Positions 43,061 to 52,000 are shown, counted from the stretch's first letter. The stretch: 64,000 nt of DNA from [Clostridium] innocuum (GCA_012317185.1 CP048838.1:3348001-3412000); one strand, 5' to 3'. Translations and numbers: made by a program. The notes: generated by a model from the letters alone, not told the origin.

Positions 43061-43636
43061 TTATTTGTTGTCAGCAGCCCCCGTTTCGTGGTCTGGGTGT
43101 AGTTCCTTGTAAACTGACCTAAAGAGTTTTATAAACTGTGGTTGAATATATTCTTTGGCAAACTGTTCAGTATACTCGCATAGAAATCCTTTTATCAGAT
43201 TTACTGTTAAGTCACTAATTTTATCTTTTCCGCTGCCATCATAAAGAAGCATTGCTTTTTCAATATGCTGGGATTGAGATATGCCATGTGTATTTAATGC
43301 AAATGATATATTCTCATACAGAAACTTAGCATATTTATCTCCCAATGCTAACCCCTTATTTCCGACTAACGCATATCCAAGCCAATTATTAGGTACTTCG
43401 CTAAAATTAAACCATGCATTGATTTCTTTTTTTGATAGCCCTTGCTCTGCTTTCATGTAAAGGAAATGAAAATAACGGATAATTTGATTGTGTAACTCTT
43501 TATAAACATTTTTTTCACTATTAAATATCAGCATTGGGTCAATGAACAGAGGAATATCACATACTAAGGATATATCGACTGCGCCATAGTCTTTTATCAA
43601 GTCACTACTAACTTGAAATTTTTCAGAGAAAAACAT
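43061..43636 (-). pseudogene. N-terminal part of the split nuclease-like gene
   Basis: 191 codons; the last 18 or so (ELHPDHETGAADNK) are encoded by the inner element. Native text runs MFFSEKFQVSSDLIKDYGAVDISLVCDIPLFIDP to FAKEYIQPQFIKLFRSVYK, then breaks at the boundary repeat. The rest is at 34941-35995. A full promoter and GGAGG site are present, so a truncated peptide could still be made. Rejoined, the protein would have about 510 residues: an unknown N-terminal domain plus a C-terminal PD-(D/E)XK-like nuclease. A phage-defence role is an inference. Confidence 0.75.
43097..43116 (-). repeat. Right boundary repeat of the inner element
   Basis: Complement of 35930-35949 with one mismatch. 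Confidence 0.8.
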
Positions 43637-43677
43637 GGCATTTGTCCTCCGTTTCCTAATTTTTCTACTATAATGAC

Positions 43678-43706
43678 ATTATACTACTATTACTTACACT
43701 TGTCAC
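43678..43706 (-). promoter_or_regulatory. Promoter of the split nuclease-like gene
   Basis: On the minus strand GTGACA (43701-43706), 17-bp spacer, perfect TATAAT (43678-43683). Confidence 0.75.
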
Positions 43707-43833
43707 GCAGTAGAACGCCATTTTAAGGGGTACGCGTATAAAACCCTTTCCTACCCTCATTTTACCTTTGCAAAGCCGCATGAATAAAGGCTTTCTTAGC
43801 CCCTACTGCGTAACAGAAAACCCCATAATTTAG

Positions 43834-43868
43834 AGAGGGCGCAAGCGGTCTATCCGTTTGCGCCCTCT
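43834..43868. terminator. Strong hairpin in the outer element
   Basis: AGAGGGCGCAA/TTGCGCCCTCT with an inner CGG/CCG. With the next hairpin it separates the helix-turn-helix gene from the nuclease gene promoter; 43637-43955 holds no gene. Confidence 0.75.
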
Positions 43869-43897
43869 TGATTGTCCCATAGCAAGGACATGAAAAG

Positions 43898-43945
43898 CCG
43901 TCAAGGGCGGGCGCAGCCCGTTTATCTTGACCCTTGACGGTTTTT
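43898..43945. terminator. Terminator after the helix-turn-helix gene
   Basis: CCGTCAAGGG/CCCTTGACGG with A and T tracts on the two sides. Confidence 0.8.
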
Positions 43946-43955
43946 CATGGCTTTG

Positions 43956-44171
43956 CTATTTGCTCGGCGGCTGATAGTCCAGTCGGAACTTCAAAACCGC
44001 CATGAGCAGCTTTGCATTTAATCGCTCTTGCATATCGGCGTTTCCTCCGCTTAATCTGCCTATGTAGGCTTTGTGTTGTTCCTGTACCGCAAGGAGCGCG
44101 GCGGTATCGCCTGTGATTGCTCTTTCAATCACTTCATAGGGAACAAGGTTGTATTTGCTGTTCCTCATCAT
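43956..44171 (-). CDS. Helix-turn-helix domain protein of conjugative-transposon type
   Basis: 71 residues; YNLVPYEVIERAITGDTAALLAVQEQHKAYIGRLS...LNAKLLMAVLKFRLDY matches the small HTH proteins encoded after the sigma factor in Tn916-like elements, thought to help regulate excision. It overlaps the end of the sigma factor gene by 38 bases. Confidence 0.82.
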   Translation of the reverse strand: MMRNSKYNLVPYEVIERAITGDTAALLAVQEQHKAYIGRLSGGNADMQERLNAKLLMAVLKFRLDYQPPSK

Positions 44172-44598
44172 TCATCTTCTCCATTTCTGTCCGCAACTGT
44201 TTCAAAGCTGCGTTTTTCTGATAGTTGACCGTTGTGCGTGGCTTTCCCAATAACGCCCCAATCTGCTTATCTCTTAATTGCAGATAATAGCGCATAAGGA
44301 TAATTTCCCGCCGACGTTCCGATAGGCACAACAAGGCTTTTGCTAACTTCTCGCTGTCAATAATAACCGTCTGCCCGTTGACTGCAAAGGCAGTCGACTT
44401 GTCCTGTAAGACAAAGTATTCGTCTACACTGTGAGGCGCAAAAGACGTGTTCTATTGCAAGTATTCAAAGGATATCTCGCGCTGTGTTCTGTGTTTCCTT
44501 TCCCTGTAATAATTACAGGCTTCATTGTGCAATACAGCTTTGCAAAATGCGTAAAAGCGGCGTTCGATACTTTCTCTGTATTCTGTGGATAACATCAT
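44134..44598 (-). pseudogene. Sigma-70 family factor interrupted by an in-frame TAG
   Basis: From the ATG at 44598 (GGGGGTGAGA before it) the frame reads MLSTEYRESIERRFYAFCKAVL to ISFEYLQ, meets TAG at 44452-44454, and continues in the same frame as NTSFAPHSVDEYFVLQDKSTAF to LSERRREIILMRYYLQLRDKQIGALLGKPRTTVNYQKN (region 4). Without the stop it would have 154 residues, the usual size of Tn916-type sigma factors. A single C-to-T change of a Gln codon would create the stop. Readthrough or reinitiation cannot be excluded. Confidence 0.82.
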
Positions 44599-44655
44599 TC
44601 TCACCCCCTTTCCGTTTGGAATGAGGGCTATAACAAAACCGCCTGTGCAGCGCAA

Positions 44656-45034
44656 AACTGAACAGACGGTTATGCTATATAATGTGATAATGCATTTATG
44701 ATGATGTGAGAGTTCCTCTTGATAGTCGCAATATCCCGTAGGTAGGAACGGGCTTTTTTTGATAAGCTACTGATTGGAAAACAGTATTGATATAAAGCGG
44801 ACATAGCGATACCTCCTTGATACCGCCATGTCCTTAAAAATGGGCGACTTTATCACGTCCCCGCAAATCCAATTCTGCAAAAGGAAAACGGCGGCTTTAT
44901 TTTCATAAAACTGTCGCCTAATGCTGCAACCGCAATTCGCCAACAAGCAACGGTTTTATAAGTTGCAATCTGTCAGCAATCACATAGGTTGTCAAAAAAG
45001 TAAAGAGCCGACAACCGCATTTTATATCTGCGTG
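44656..45034. other. Non-coding stretch of the outer element
   Basis: No supported gene. A small hairpin CCCGT/ACGGG followed by seven T lies at 44733-44758; the rest shows no clear signal. Confidence 0.45.
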
Positions 45035-45220
45035 TTATCGGCTCTGCGTCTTTGCGTCTGGCTCTTTGATAACTGACGTATTTAGTTGTTTTACATTGAT
45101 TAAGGTTTCCTGCTTGCACTTCGGGCAGTATAGAGGGAAGTTTTCAAGTATCGTATCTTCCCGTATTTTCAACCTCGTTTTACTTTGACATATGGGGCAT
45201 ATTACCCATTCGGTACTCAT
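45035..45220 (-). CDS. Cysteine-rich KTR-type small protein
   Basis: 61 residues: WVICPICQSKTRLKIREDTILENFPLYCPKCKQETLINVKQL. Two CPxC pairs form a zinc ribbon around the KTR signature of a small family found in Firmicute conjugative elements. Function unknown. It begins one base after the ABC exporter gene ends. Confidence 0.85.
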   Translation of the reverse strand: MSTEWVICPICQSKTRLKIREDTILENFPLYCPKCKQETLINVKQLNTSVIKEPDAKTQSR

Positions 45221-45221
45221 G

Positions 45222-46952
45222 TTAAATACCCCAATCCTGACTGATCATTTGCAGTTCTACCATGTGAGGATATATTTTCCCTGTTTTCATCAGTTCTTCC
45301 GGCAATCCCTGTTCCGCAACGGAACCGTCCGAAAGAACAACTACTTTATCCGCGCCGCTTACGGTACGCATACGGTGGGCGATAACAAGTACGGTCTTAT
45401 CCTTTATCAGCCTTGACAAAGCAGCCTGTATCAATGTTTCGTTTTCCACATCAAGGCTTGCCGTTGCTTCATCAAGTAAGATGATAGGAGAATTTTTGAG
45501 GAAAGCGCGGGCGATTGAAATACGCTGCCTTTCACCGCCGGACAGTTCACAGCCGTTTTCACCAATCATACTGTGATAACCGTCCGGGAGCTTTACCGCA
45601 AATTCTTCACAATTTGCTAATCTTGCCGCTGCAATCACTTCTTCATCTGTTGCGTCCTTTCTGCCTATTCTGATATTTTCCATGATTGTATTGTTAAACA
45701 GCGTCACGTCTTGAAACACGATAGAGTACAGTGATAACAGTGTTTCCGGCTCTATTTTCGATATATCCATACCTCCGACAGTGATATTACCTTTGCTTAT
45801 ATCCCAAAACCGGGCGGCAAGACGTGACACCGTAGTTTTGCCGCCGCCGGACGGTCCGACTAAAGCGGTAACTTCTCCTTGTTTTGCCGTAAAAGACACA
45901 TCTTTCAATACGGTTTCCCCGGTATTATAAGCAAATCCTACATGGTCGAACACAATATCATAACCTTTATTTGTTAGTGTATTGCCGCCCGTCTGAACTG
46001 GCTGGTCAAGGATTTCATTCATGCGGTCTATGTTCGTTTTTGTGGATATTACTGCGGCAAGGTTTTGTAATGCGCCCTCCAGCGGGGCATACAGCCTTGA
46101 AGCTACAAGCAGAAACAGAAAGAACAGCGGAATATCAATCTCCCCTTGAATGAGCAGCGCAGAGCCTACAAGCGCAACCGTAGCAATTCCAAACTTTAAT
46201 ATCAATGTTGAGGAAACAACAAAAAGTGCCGTTCCAAGTTCTGTTATAATGTGCCGTTTTTCCACATAATCAATTTTCTTGTTTAGTCCTTTTAGGTAGT
46301 TTTCTTCCGCATTATTCGCCTTTAAGTCCTGTAAACTTTCGATACACTCCTGTACGCCACTTTCAAGCGTGACATTTGCCGCTACGGATTTACGGTTGAA
46401 ATATTCCTGTATGCGGGCTGAAAAGAATACGATTGTAAATGCAATCGGCAAAACCCAAACAGCCGCAAGAGCCATACGCCAATCATAAGAAAAAAGACAA
46501 ATTGCAATCAGCGTTGTTGAAATAAGGGAGCCTGCCAAAGCAGGTACATAATGGGAAAATGCCTGTTCAAGTGTGGCACAATCGCCCATAATGGAATTTG
46601 TTAAATCGGCAAGGTCTTTTTTTTCAAAAAAGGATAAGGGGATTTTGCGGAGCTGCTCTGCTAACGAAATGCGTCTTACTCCGCTTTCCACATAAGTCGC
46701 TAAATAGGTGGCGTTATATTGAAACCAAGTTACAACAAAGATAAGGCATAAGCAAACCAAAGCGCCCACCCCATAGAAAGCAATGCGGCTTCCATTTACG
46801 CCCCCGTTCATGGTGTCAATGACAAAATTATAGAGCAGCCCCACCGGAAGCATAAAGGATATATCCTGCAAAACGCAAGCAATACAGCCTTTTATTAAAT
46901 CGACAGCTCCTTGCCTTGATAACGCAAATCGTCTTTGCAATGTTTTAATCAT
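45222..46952 (-). CDS. ABC exporter subunit B (fused membrane and ATPase domains)
   Basis: 576 residues from the ATG at 46952, overlapping the preceding stop as ATGA. Six transmembrane helices (about 20-290) precede the ATPase domain: Walker A GPSGGGKTT, signature LSGGERQRISIARAF, Walker B IILLDEATASLD, switch IAHRMRTV. With the partner gene it would form a heterodimer of the multidrug/lipid/siderophore exporter class. The substrate is unknown. TetR upstream suggests induced efflux as the element's cargo. Confidence 0.9.
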   Translation of the reverse strand: MIKTLQRRFALSRQGAVDLIKGCIACVLQDISFMLPVGLLYNFVIDTMNGGVNGSRIAFYGVGALVCLCLIFVVTWFQYNATYLATYVESGVRRISLAEQLRKIPLSFFEKKDLADLTNSIMGDCATLEQAFSHYVPALAGSLISTTLIAICLFSYDWRMALAAVWVLPIAFTIVFFSARIQEYFNRKSVAANVTLESGVQECIESLQDLKANNAEENYLKGLNKKIDYVEKRHIITELGTALFVVSSTLILKFGIATVALVGSALLIQGEIDIPLFFLFLLVASRLYAPLEGALQNLAAVISTKTNIDRMNEILDQPVQTGGNTLTNKGYDIVFDHVGFAYNTGETVLKDVSFTAKQGEVTALVGPSGGGKTTVSRLAARFWDISKGNITVGGMDISKIEPETLLSLYSIVFQDVTLFNNTIMENIRIGRKDATDEEVIAAARLANCEEFAVKLPDGYHSMIGENGCELSGGERQRISIARAFLKNSPIILLDEATASLDVENETLIQAALSRLIKDKTVLVIAHRMRTVSGADKVVVLSDGSVAEQGLPEELMKTGKIYPHMVELQMISQDWGI

Positions 46953-48724
46953 GCTGTTACCTCCTTTGCAATTTTCCATTCTGCCGCTTCGGAATAATTT
47001 TTCCACATTCTTGTAAATATGCCGTTTCTCTCTATCAACTCATTATGCGTGCCGCTCTCGACAATCTCACCGTCCTGCATTACATAAATACAATCCGCAC
47101 CTGTGATTGACGATAGCCTGTGTGCAATCATAATGACTGTTTTTTTCTTTGAAAGTACGGATAAAGCCTGTTGTACGCGCACCTCATTATCGGGGTCGGC
47201 AAATGCGGTCGCTTCATCCAGAATTAGGATAGGCGCATTTTTCAAAATTGCGCGGGCAATCGCTATTCTTTGCTGTTCACCGCCGGACAGGTACACGCCG
47301 TTTGTACCCACAACTGTATCAATGCCATTCGGTAATTTTTCGATAATATCCAGGCATTGTGCAGCTTCCAGTGCATGAGCGATTTCTTCGCGTGTAGCGT
47401 TAGGCTTTGCCATACGCACATTTTCCAATATGGACGCTTTGATAAGACGGCTATTCTGAAATACAAAGGACACCTTATTCATCAATGTTTCCTTTGGAAT
47501 GTCGCGTATGTCGATATTCCCTATCAGTATGCGCCCTTTTTGCGGGTCAAAAAATCTTGTTACAATATTTGCAAGGGTCGTCTTGCCGCCGCCGGACGCA
47601 CCTACCAATGCAATCACCTGTCCCGGTGCAACCCGAAGTGACACATCATTCAGCGCGTTTTTTTCTCCATCATAGCTGTAACTAACGTGTTCTAATGTAA
47701 TTCCATTGTCTTTAGGGGTATTATTCACGCTGCTTTCAGACAATGGTTTTTCGTTTAGCACTTCATCAATTCTGCCTAACGCGTCCCCTACAATCATTGC
47801 GTCCTCGCTCATAAACATAATTTTTGTGAGTGTTATACCAATGACAGGAGTAATCACAATATAGAAGATAAGGTTTAGCAGCAGTTCATTTGTTACGCCG
47901 CCCCTTGTAAAGAGAATACCTCCGGCAATCAGAAACGCGAATACACCGTTGATTGCCGTTGTATAGAACATCATAGGTAGACGCAGCCCCTTTGTGTACG
48001 CAATTACCCATGTTTCGTAATTGTCTATCGCGTCTCTGAAGCGTTTGAAAGAAAAAATTGTCTGCCCGAAAGTCTTTACTACGGGTACGCCCCTTACATA
48101 TTCAACAGCTTCATTTGACATATCGGAAAGTGAATTTTGGTATTGCTCCATTCTCCGCGCCATGTCTTTTCCGGTCATTTTCATCATGATGAGAAAGCCA
48201 AGCACAACGGGAACAAGGCTCAAAAGCCCTAACCGCCAATCAAATGCAAACAGTAAGAAAAGCAGCCCTATGGGGGTGGCAATCGCTCCCGCTTTGTCGG
48301 GGAGCCTGTGTGCAAGATAGGTTTCCGTTGCGGCGCTTGAGGTGTTGACAATCCTTCGCAGATTGCCGCTTCCGTACTTTTCTGTTACCCCCAGCGGCAG
48401 GGCTGTGATGTGCCGCATAAGCTCTTTTCGGATATTGGCGGCAACCCGGAATGCGCTCATGTGCGAACACATCAGACCGGCGATATAGACAACAATAGAG
48501 AGTACCGCAAACAATACCGCAGACCAGCCGTAGCTTGTGACATTCCCCGCCTGTGAGAAGTCCGGGGAAACTTCCAGTATGTCGTGAATGATACGCCATA
48601 TATACCAAAACGGCACAAGAGCCAACAGCGCACTCATGACTGACAGTACCCAAGAAAGATAGGTCAATATTTTATGCCCTCCGGCATAACCCATCAATCT
48701 TGATAGATTAGACTGTTTTTTCAT
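46949..48724 (-). CDS. ABC exporter subunit A (fused membrane and ATPase domains)
   Basis: 591 residues; membrane domain about 1-300, then Walker A GASGGGKTT, signature LSGGEQQRIAIARAI, Walker B ILILDEATAFAD, switch IAHRLSSI. Asp replaces Leu-Asp at the D-loop position (FADPDNE), common in one half of asymmetric pairs. It is co-transcribed with subunit B and lies 100 bases after tetR. Confidence 0.9.
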   Translation of the reverse strand: MKKQSNLSRLMGYAGGHKILTYLSWVLSVMSALLALVPFWYIWRIIHDILEVSPDFSQAGNVTSYGWSAVLFAVLSIVVYIAGLMCSHMSAFRVAANIRKELMRHITALPLGVTEKYGSGNLRRIVNTSSAATETYLAHRLPDKAGAIATPIGLLFLLFAFDWRLGLLSLVPVVLGFLIMMKMTGKDMARRMEQYQNSLSDMSNEAVEYVRGVPVVKTFGQTIFSFKRFRDAIDNYETWVIAYTKGLRLPMMFYTTAINGVFAFLIAGGILFTRGGVTNELLLNLIFYIVITPVIGITLTKIMFMSEDAMIVGDALGRIDEVLNEKPLSESSVNNTPKDNGITLEHVSYSYDGEKNALNDVSLRVAPGQVIALVGASGGGKTTLANIVTRFFDPQKGRILIGNIDIRDIPKETLMNKVSFVFQNSRLIKASILENVRMAKPNATREEIAHALEAAQCLDIIEKLPNGIDTVVGTNGVYLSGGEQQRIAIARAILKNAPILILDEATAFADPDNEVRVQQALSVLSKKKTVIMIAHRLSSITGADCIYVMQDGEIVESGTHNELIERNGIFTRMWKNYSEAAEWKIAKEVTA

Positions 48725-48787
48725 TGAAAAACCTCCTTAAAATTTTTATGATAAAGAGATTATGGAAACCTCAAATATCCATTCTTT

Positions 48788-48807
48788 AAGTTAGCGATGA
48801 CTAACTT
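48788..48807. promoter_or_regulatory. Palindrome between tetR and the exporter genes
   Basis: AAGTTAG-6-CTAACTT. A plausible operator for TetR control of the exporter genes; it differs from the palindrome at the tetR promoter. Confidence 0.5.
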
Positions 48808-48827
48808 ATATGTAAAAATTATAGGGC

Positions 48828-49445
48828 CTATTGCCCCATAATCTTCATCCACCCTGCGGTGTAAAAGGCTCTCATTTCTTTTAGATAATGCTTTGCTTCT
48901 TCAAGCGGCATTTCATGTATAATCAATTCAAAAAAAGTGTTGAACATTCCTGTGATTAAGATATGCTCCAACCGTCCATCAATGGGTGGGGCAGGTCTGC
49001 CGAGCTTTTCAAGAACCATTAAATAATCATGTGTGCCTTTTGTTTCTATTTCCACCATTTCATCAATCAGCTTTGAAAAGTGCGTTCCCTCGGAACAACA
49101 AAGAATGAGCTTAAATTCATTCAGATGTTCATAGGCGTACAAGAGCATTTCATACATACATTCGCCGGAAGTAGAGGTAAGATTGTCGGGCTGTTCCTCT
49201 GATGGGATTTCTGCAAATTCTTTTTGCGCCTTGCGAAAGCAATCTAACAAAAAGTTGTAATGTTCACCTACCAATGCTTCAAATAAATCCTCTTTGCTGT
49301 CGTAGTAGCCATATAACGCCCCTGTTGTTACACCTGCTGTTTTGACGATGTTTCTCAAGGAAGCAGACTTGAAACCTTTTTCAAGAAATTCCTGCATGGC
49401 GGCTGAAAGAATTAAGTGTAATGTCGTCTGCTCTACTTCATTCAT
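48828..49445 (-). CDS. TetR-family regulator of the exporter cargo
   Basis: 205 residues from the ATG at 49445, behind GAGGGGTGAGTTA. Helix-turn-helix ASLRNIVKTAGVTTGALYGYYDSKEDLFEALV (about 28-58); the C-terminal domain is variable and binds ligand. It heads the leftward unit with the two exporter genes and has palindromes at its own promoter and in front of them, the usual plan of a drug-inducible efflux system. Confidence 0.92.
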   Translation of the reverse strand: MNEVEQTTLHLILSAAMQEFLEKGFKSASLRNIVKTAGVTTGALYGYYDSKEDLFEALVGEHYNFLLDCFRKAQKEFAEIPSEEQPDNLTSTSGECMYEMLLYAYEHLNEFKLILCCSEGTHFSKLIDEMVEIETKGTHDYLMVLEKLGRPAPPIDGRLEHILITGMFNTFFELIIHEMPLEEAKHYLKEMRAFYTAGWMKIMGQ

Positions 49446-49460
49446 TAACTCACCCCTCTC

Positions 49461-49517
49461 ATATAACATCGTTATATATCACTGTTATATGATACAGTAA
49501 AGAGGGGGCTTTGTCAA
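49461..49517 (-). promoter_or_regulatory. tetR promoter with palindromic operator
   Basis: On the minus strand TTGACA (49512-49517), 17-bp spacer, TATCAT (49489-49494). Just downstream lies ATATAAC-ATC-GTTATAT (49461-49477), with a further GTTATAT at 49484-49490. Autorepression is likely. Confidence 0.8.
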
Positions 49518-49663
49518 TAGTTTGAAAAATTTTGAATTATAGAATTGGCATTTTTCGATTTTCTCCGTATTAAGAAGTGAGAAAACTTTTTGAAAAATCT
49601 TTCTCAGAAACTTCGGCAAAATCGCCCCCTGCGTTGTTGTAGGTAGTGAAAGGAGAAATGCGA

Positions 49664-50005
49664 ATGGAAAACAGAAAACGGAACGTGCAAATCATTGTCC
49701 GAGTGACGGAGGACGAACGGGCGTTGATAGAGGAAAAAATGAAGCAGATACCGACCATGAACCTATCTGCTTACTCCCGTAAAATGCTGATTGACGGGTA
49801 CATCATTGTTTTAGATTTGCAAGAGGTCAAAACGCATACGGCGCAGCTTCAGAAAATCGGCGTAAACGTCAATCAGATTGCAAGGCGTATCAATGGAACA
49901 GGACGCATTTATGTTGACGATATGGACGAGATAAAGCGGCTCATGGAAGAAGTATGGAGATTGGAGCGTCGGCTGCTTCTGCAATTTAGGGGGCTGACAA
50001 AATGA
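49664..50005 (+). CDS. mobC: MobC-type relaxosome protein
   Basis: 113 residues from the ATG at 49664 behind AAAGGAG. Ribbon-helix-helix start (VQIIVRVTEDERALIEEKMKQIPTMNLSAYSRKML) and the MobC block GVNVNQIARRINGTGRIY. MobC binds oriT and helps the relaxase. The relaxase gene that normally follows (MOBP type) is absent: the next 130 bases are non-coding and then comes another small gene. Confidence 0.88.
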   Translation: MENRKRNVQIIVRVTEDERALIEEKMKQIPTMNLSAYSRKMLIDGYIIVLDLQEVKTHTAQLQKIGVNVNQIARRINGTGRIYVDDMDEIKRLMEEVWRLERRLLLQFRGLTK

Positions 50006-50139
50006 GGGTTTGGGAAACTTCCCAACAAGCAAAAATGGGCGGCGGCAGACGGGCATTTTACGGGAACGGCTATCCGTTCCCTATGCTTGCTACGCTACGA
50101 AACTGTAAACGCTGATTTTAAAGGAAAGGACGGAAAGGA

Positions 50140-50358
50140 ATGGAACAGAAACGAATACTAAAAAACGGACATATCGTGGTGAAAAATCCGCTTGCCTATG
50201 AATTGCCAAAGCGTGAAGTCGTGATAAAATCCGGCAGGACGCTCTACCGTTTTACGGGCAGCTATGACGGACAAAGAGCGTTGCCGAGCAAGGTTTTACG
50301 GCTTATGGAGCAGGATAATTTACAGAAAGATGATGACAATGGAAACAAAGAGCGTTAA
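50140..50358 (+). CDS. Small hypothetical protein before the recombinase
   Basis: 72 residues, ribosome site GGAAAGGACGGAAAGGA. KRILKNGHIVVKNPLAYELPKREVVIKSGRTLYRFTGSYDG is beta-rich; similar small proteins precede recombinase genes in Tn4451-like elements. Role unknown. Confidence 0.7.
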   Translation: MEQKRILKNGHIVVKNPLAYELPKREVVIKSGRTLYRFTGSYDGQRALPSKVLRLMEQDNLQKDDDNGNKER

Positions 50359-50416
50359 AATAGAAATATGCAATCCTGTATTGTCAGACTGCCCGCCGAT
50401 AAAGGAGGAACATTCT

Positions 50417-52000
50417 ATGTCAAGGCAGTCTGACAACAAAATTACCGCCCTTTATTGCCGTTTATCACGCGACGACGAGTTACAGGGCGACAGCAACAGC
50501 ATTGTAAATCAAAAGGCGATTTTAAGTAAATACGCAAAGGAAAACGGCTTTAAAAACACCTTGTTTTTTGTGGACGACGGTTACTCCGGGGCAAATTTCG
50601 ATAGACCCTCTTGGAACGAACTTGTTGAGAAAATTGAAAATGGCGAAGTGGCGACCTTAATTGTCAAAGATATGTCCCGTCTTGGACGCGACTATCTGCG
50701 CGTGGGGCTTTATACGGACGTTCTTTTTCCTGAAAAGGGCGTGCGGTTTATCGCTATCAGCAACGGCGTGGACAGCGCACAACAACAGGAAAACGACTTT
50801 ACCCCGTTTTTGAATATCATAAACGAGTGGTATTGCCGCGATACAAGCAAGAAGATACGCGCTGTGATGAAGTCCAAAGGGGAAGCAGGCGAACATCTTT
50901 GTACCAATCCGCCTTACGGCTACATGAAAGACCCCGACAACAAAAAGCGTTGGATTGTGGACGAAGCCGCCGCCGAAGTAGTCAAGCGGATATTTGCTCT
51001 CTGTTTAGAGGGCTACGGGCCGTCGCAGATTGCCCGGATTCTGAAAGAGGATAAAGTCATAACGCCGACTATCCATTTTCAGCGGACAGACAGGGCAACG
51101 AGGAATACGCCGCCGGACAATCCGTACAACTGGACGGGCGACACCATAGCCGATATTTTAGAGCGGCCAGAGTATCAAGGGCATACGGTGAACTTCAAGA
51201 CCTACAAGCAGTCGTATAAGAGCAAAAAGACCTGTTACAATCCCAAAGAAAAACAGCTTGTTTTTGAGAATACCCACGAAGCAATCATAGACGCTGATAC
51301 ATGGGAACTGGTGCAGGAATTGCGGAAGAACAAACGCCGCCCGACAAGGACGGGAAAGACCAATCTGTTCTCTGGTATTGTTCGCTGCGCAGACTGTGGG
51401 GAAAAGCTGTATTACTGCACAAGCAAGAACTTTGAAGCGCGGCAAGATCATTTTGTTTGCTCCACTTCAAGGCTCAAAGGGAAAGAGGTCTGCCCGACGC
51501 ATTTTATCCGCGCCGTTGTACTGGAGCAGGGTGTACTTGCTCATATGCGGCTTGTGATTGCCTGTGTGTCTACCCATGAGGAACGATTTAGAAAAGCTAT
51601 GGGAGCGAAGCAGAAAGCCGAAGCGAAAAAAGAACTCGCGGCGAAGCAGCGGCAACTGACGCAAGCCGAACGGCGTATTGAAGAACTTGACCGAATATTT
51701 AAGCGTATTTACGAAGATAACGCCAACGGAAAGATTTCTGACAGCAGATTTCAAATGCTCTCCGACGATTACGAACAGGAGCAGGAAGAACTGCGGGAAA
51801 AGCTGTTGCAACTGAATGAAGAAATTATACAGCAGGAAGAACAGGCAGAAAACATTGATAGGTTTATCGACAAGGTGCGCAAGTATCTCGATTTGGACGA
51901 GCTGACGCCCGCTGTCTTGAATGACATGGTAAAGGCGGTATATGTTCACACGCCGGACAAGTCAAACGAACATAGGGAACAGCAGATTGATATACTATGA
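50417..52000 (+). CDS. Large serine recombinase of the outer element (TnpX/TndX group)
   Basis: 527 residues from the ATG at 50417, behind AAAGGAGGAACATTCT; a longer frame starts upstream but overlaps the previous gene and lacks this site. Resolvase domain with ITALYCRLSRDDELQGDSNSI (catalytic Ser in RLS), LIVKDMSRLGRDYLRVG; recombinase domain about 170-290; zinc ribbon CADCGEKLYYCTSKN; coiled coil 380-470. It lies at the right edge and is expected to catalyse excision of the whole element. Confidence 0.93.
   Translation: MSRQSDNKITALYCRLSRDDELQGDSNSIVNQKAILSKYAKENGFKNTLFFVDDGYSGANFDRPSWNELVEKIENGEVATLIVKDMSRLGRDYLRVGLYTDVLFPEKGVRFIAISNGVDSAQQQENDFTPFLNIINEWYCRDTSKKIRAVMKSKGEAGEHLCTNPPYGYMKDPDNKKRWIVDEAAAEVVKRIFALCLEGYGPSQIARILKEDKVITPTIHFQRTDRATRNTPPDNPYNWTGDTIADILERPEYQGHTVNFKTYKQSYKSKKTCYNPKEKQLVFENTHEAIIDADTWELVQELRKNKRRPTRTGKTNLFSGIVRCADCGEKLYYCTSKNFEARQDHFVCSTSRLKGKEVCPTHFIRAVVLEQGVLAHMRLVIACVSTHEERFRKAMGAKQKAEAKKELAAKQRQLTQAERRIEELDRIFKRIYEDNANGKISDSRFQMLSDDYEQEQEELREKLLQLNEEIIQQEEQAENIDRFIDKVRKYLDLDELTPAVLNDMVKAVYVHTPDKSNEHREQQIDIL

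Larger units (their letters stand above)
35930..43116. mobile_element. Inner mobilisable element (serine recombinase, MOBV relaxase, immunity-type cargo)
   Basis: About 7.2 kb between a 20-bp inverted repeat with one mismatch. It contains a serine recombinase at the left end, a small protein, a MOBV relaxase, a RepA-like gene in decay, a Cys-rich VLP protein, an XRE regulator and three small accessory genes, with palindrome-rich non-coding blocks on both sides of the accessory genes. GC content is visibly higher than in the outer element and host. It has split the nuclease-like gene of the outer element; both halves have the same orientation. Confidence 0.82.
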
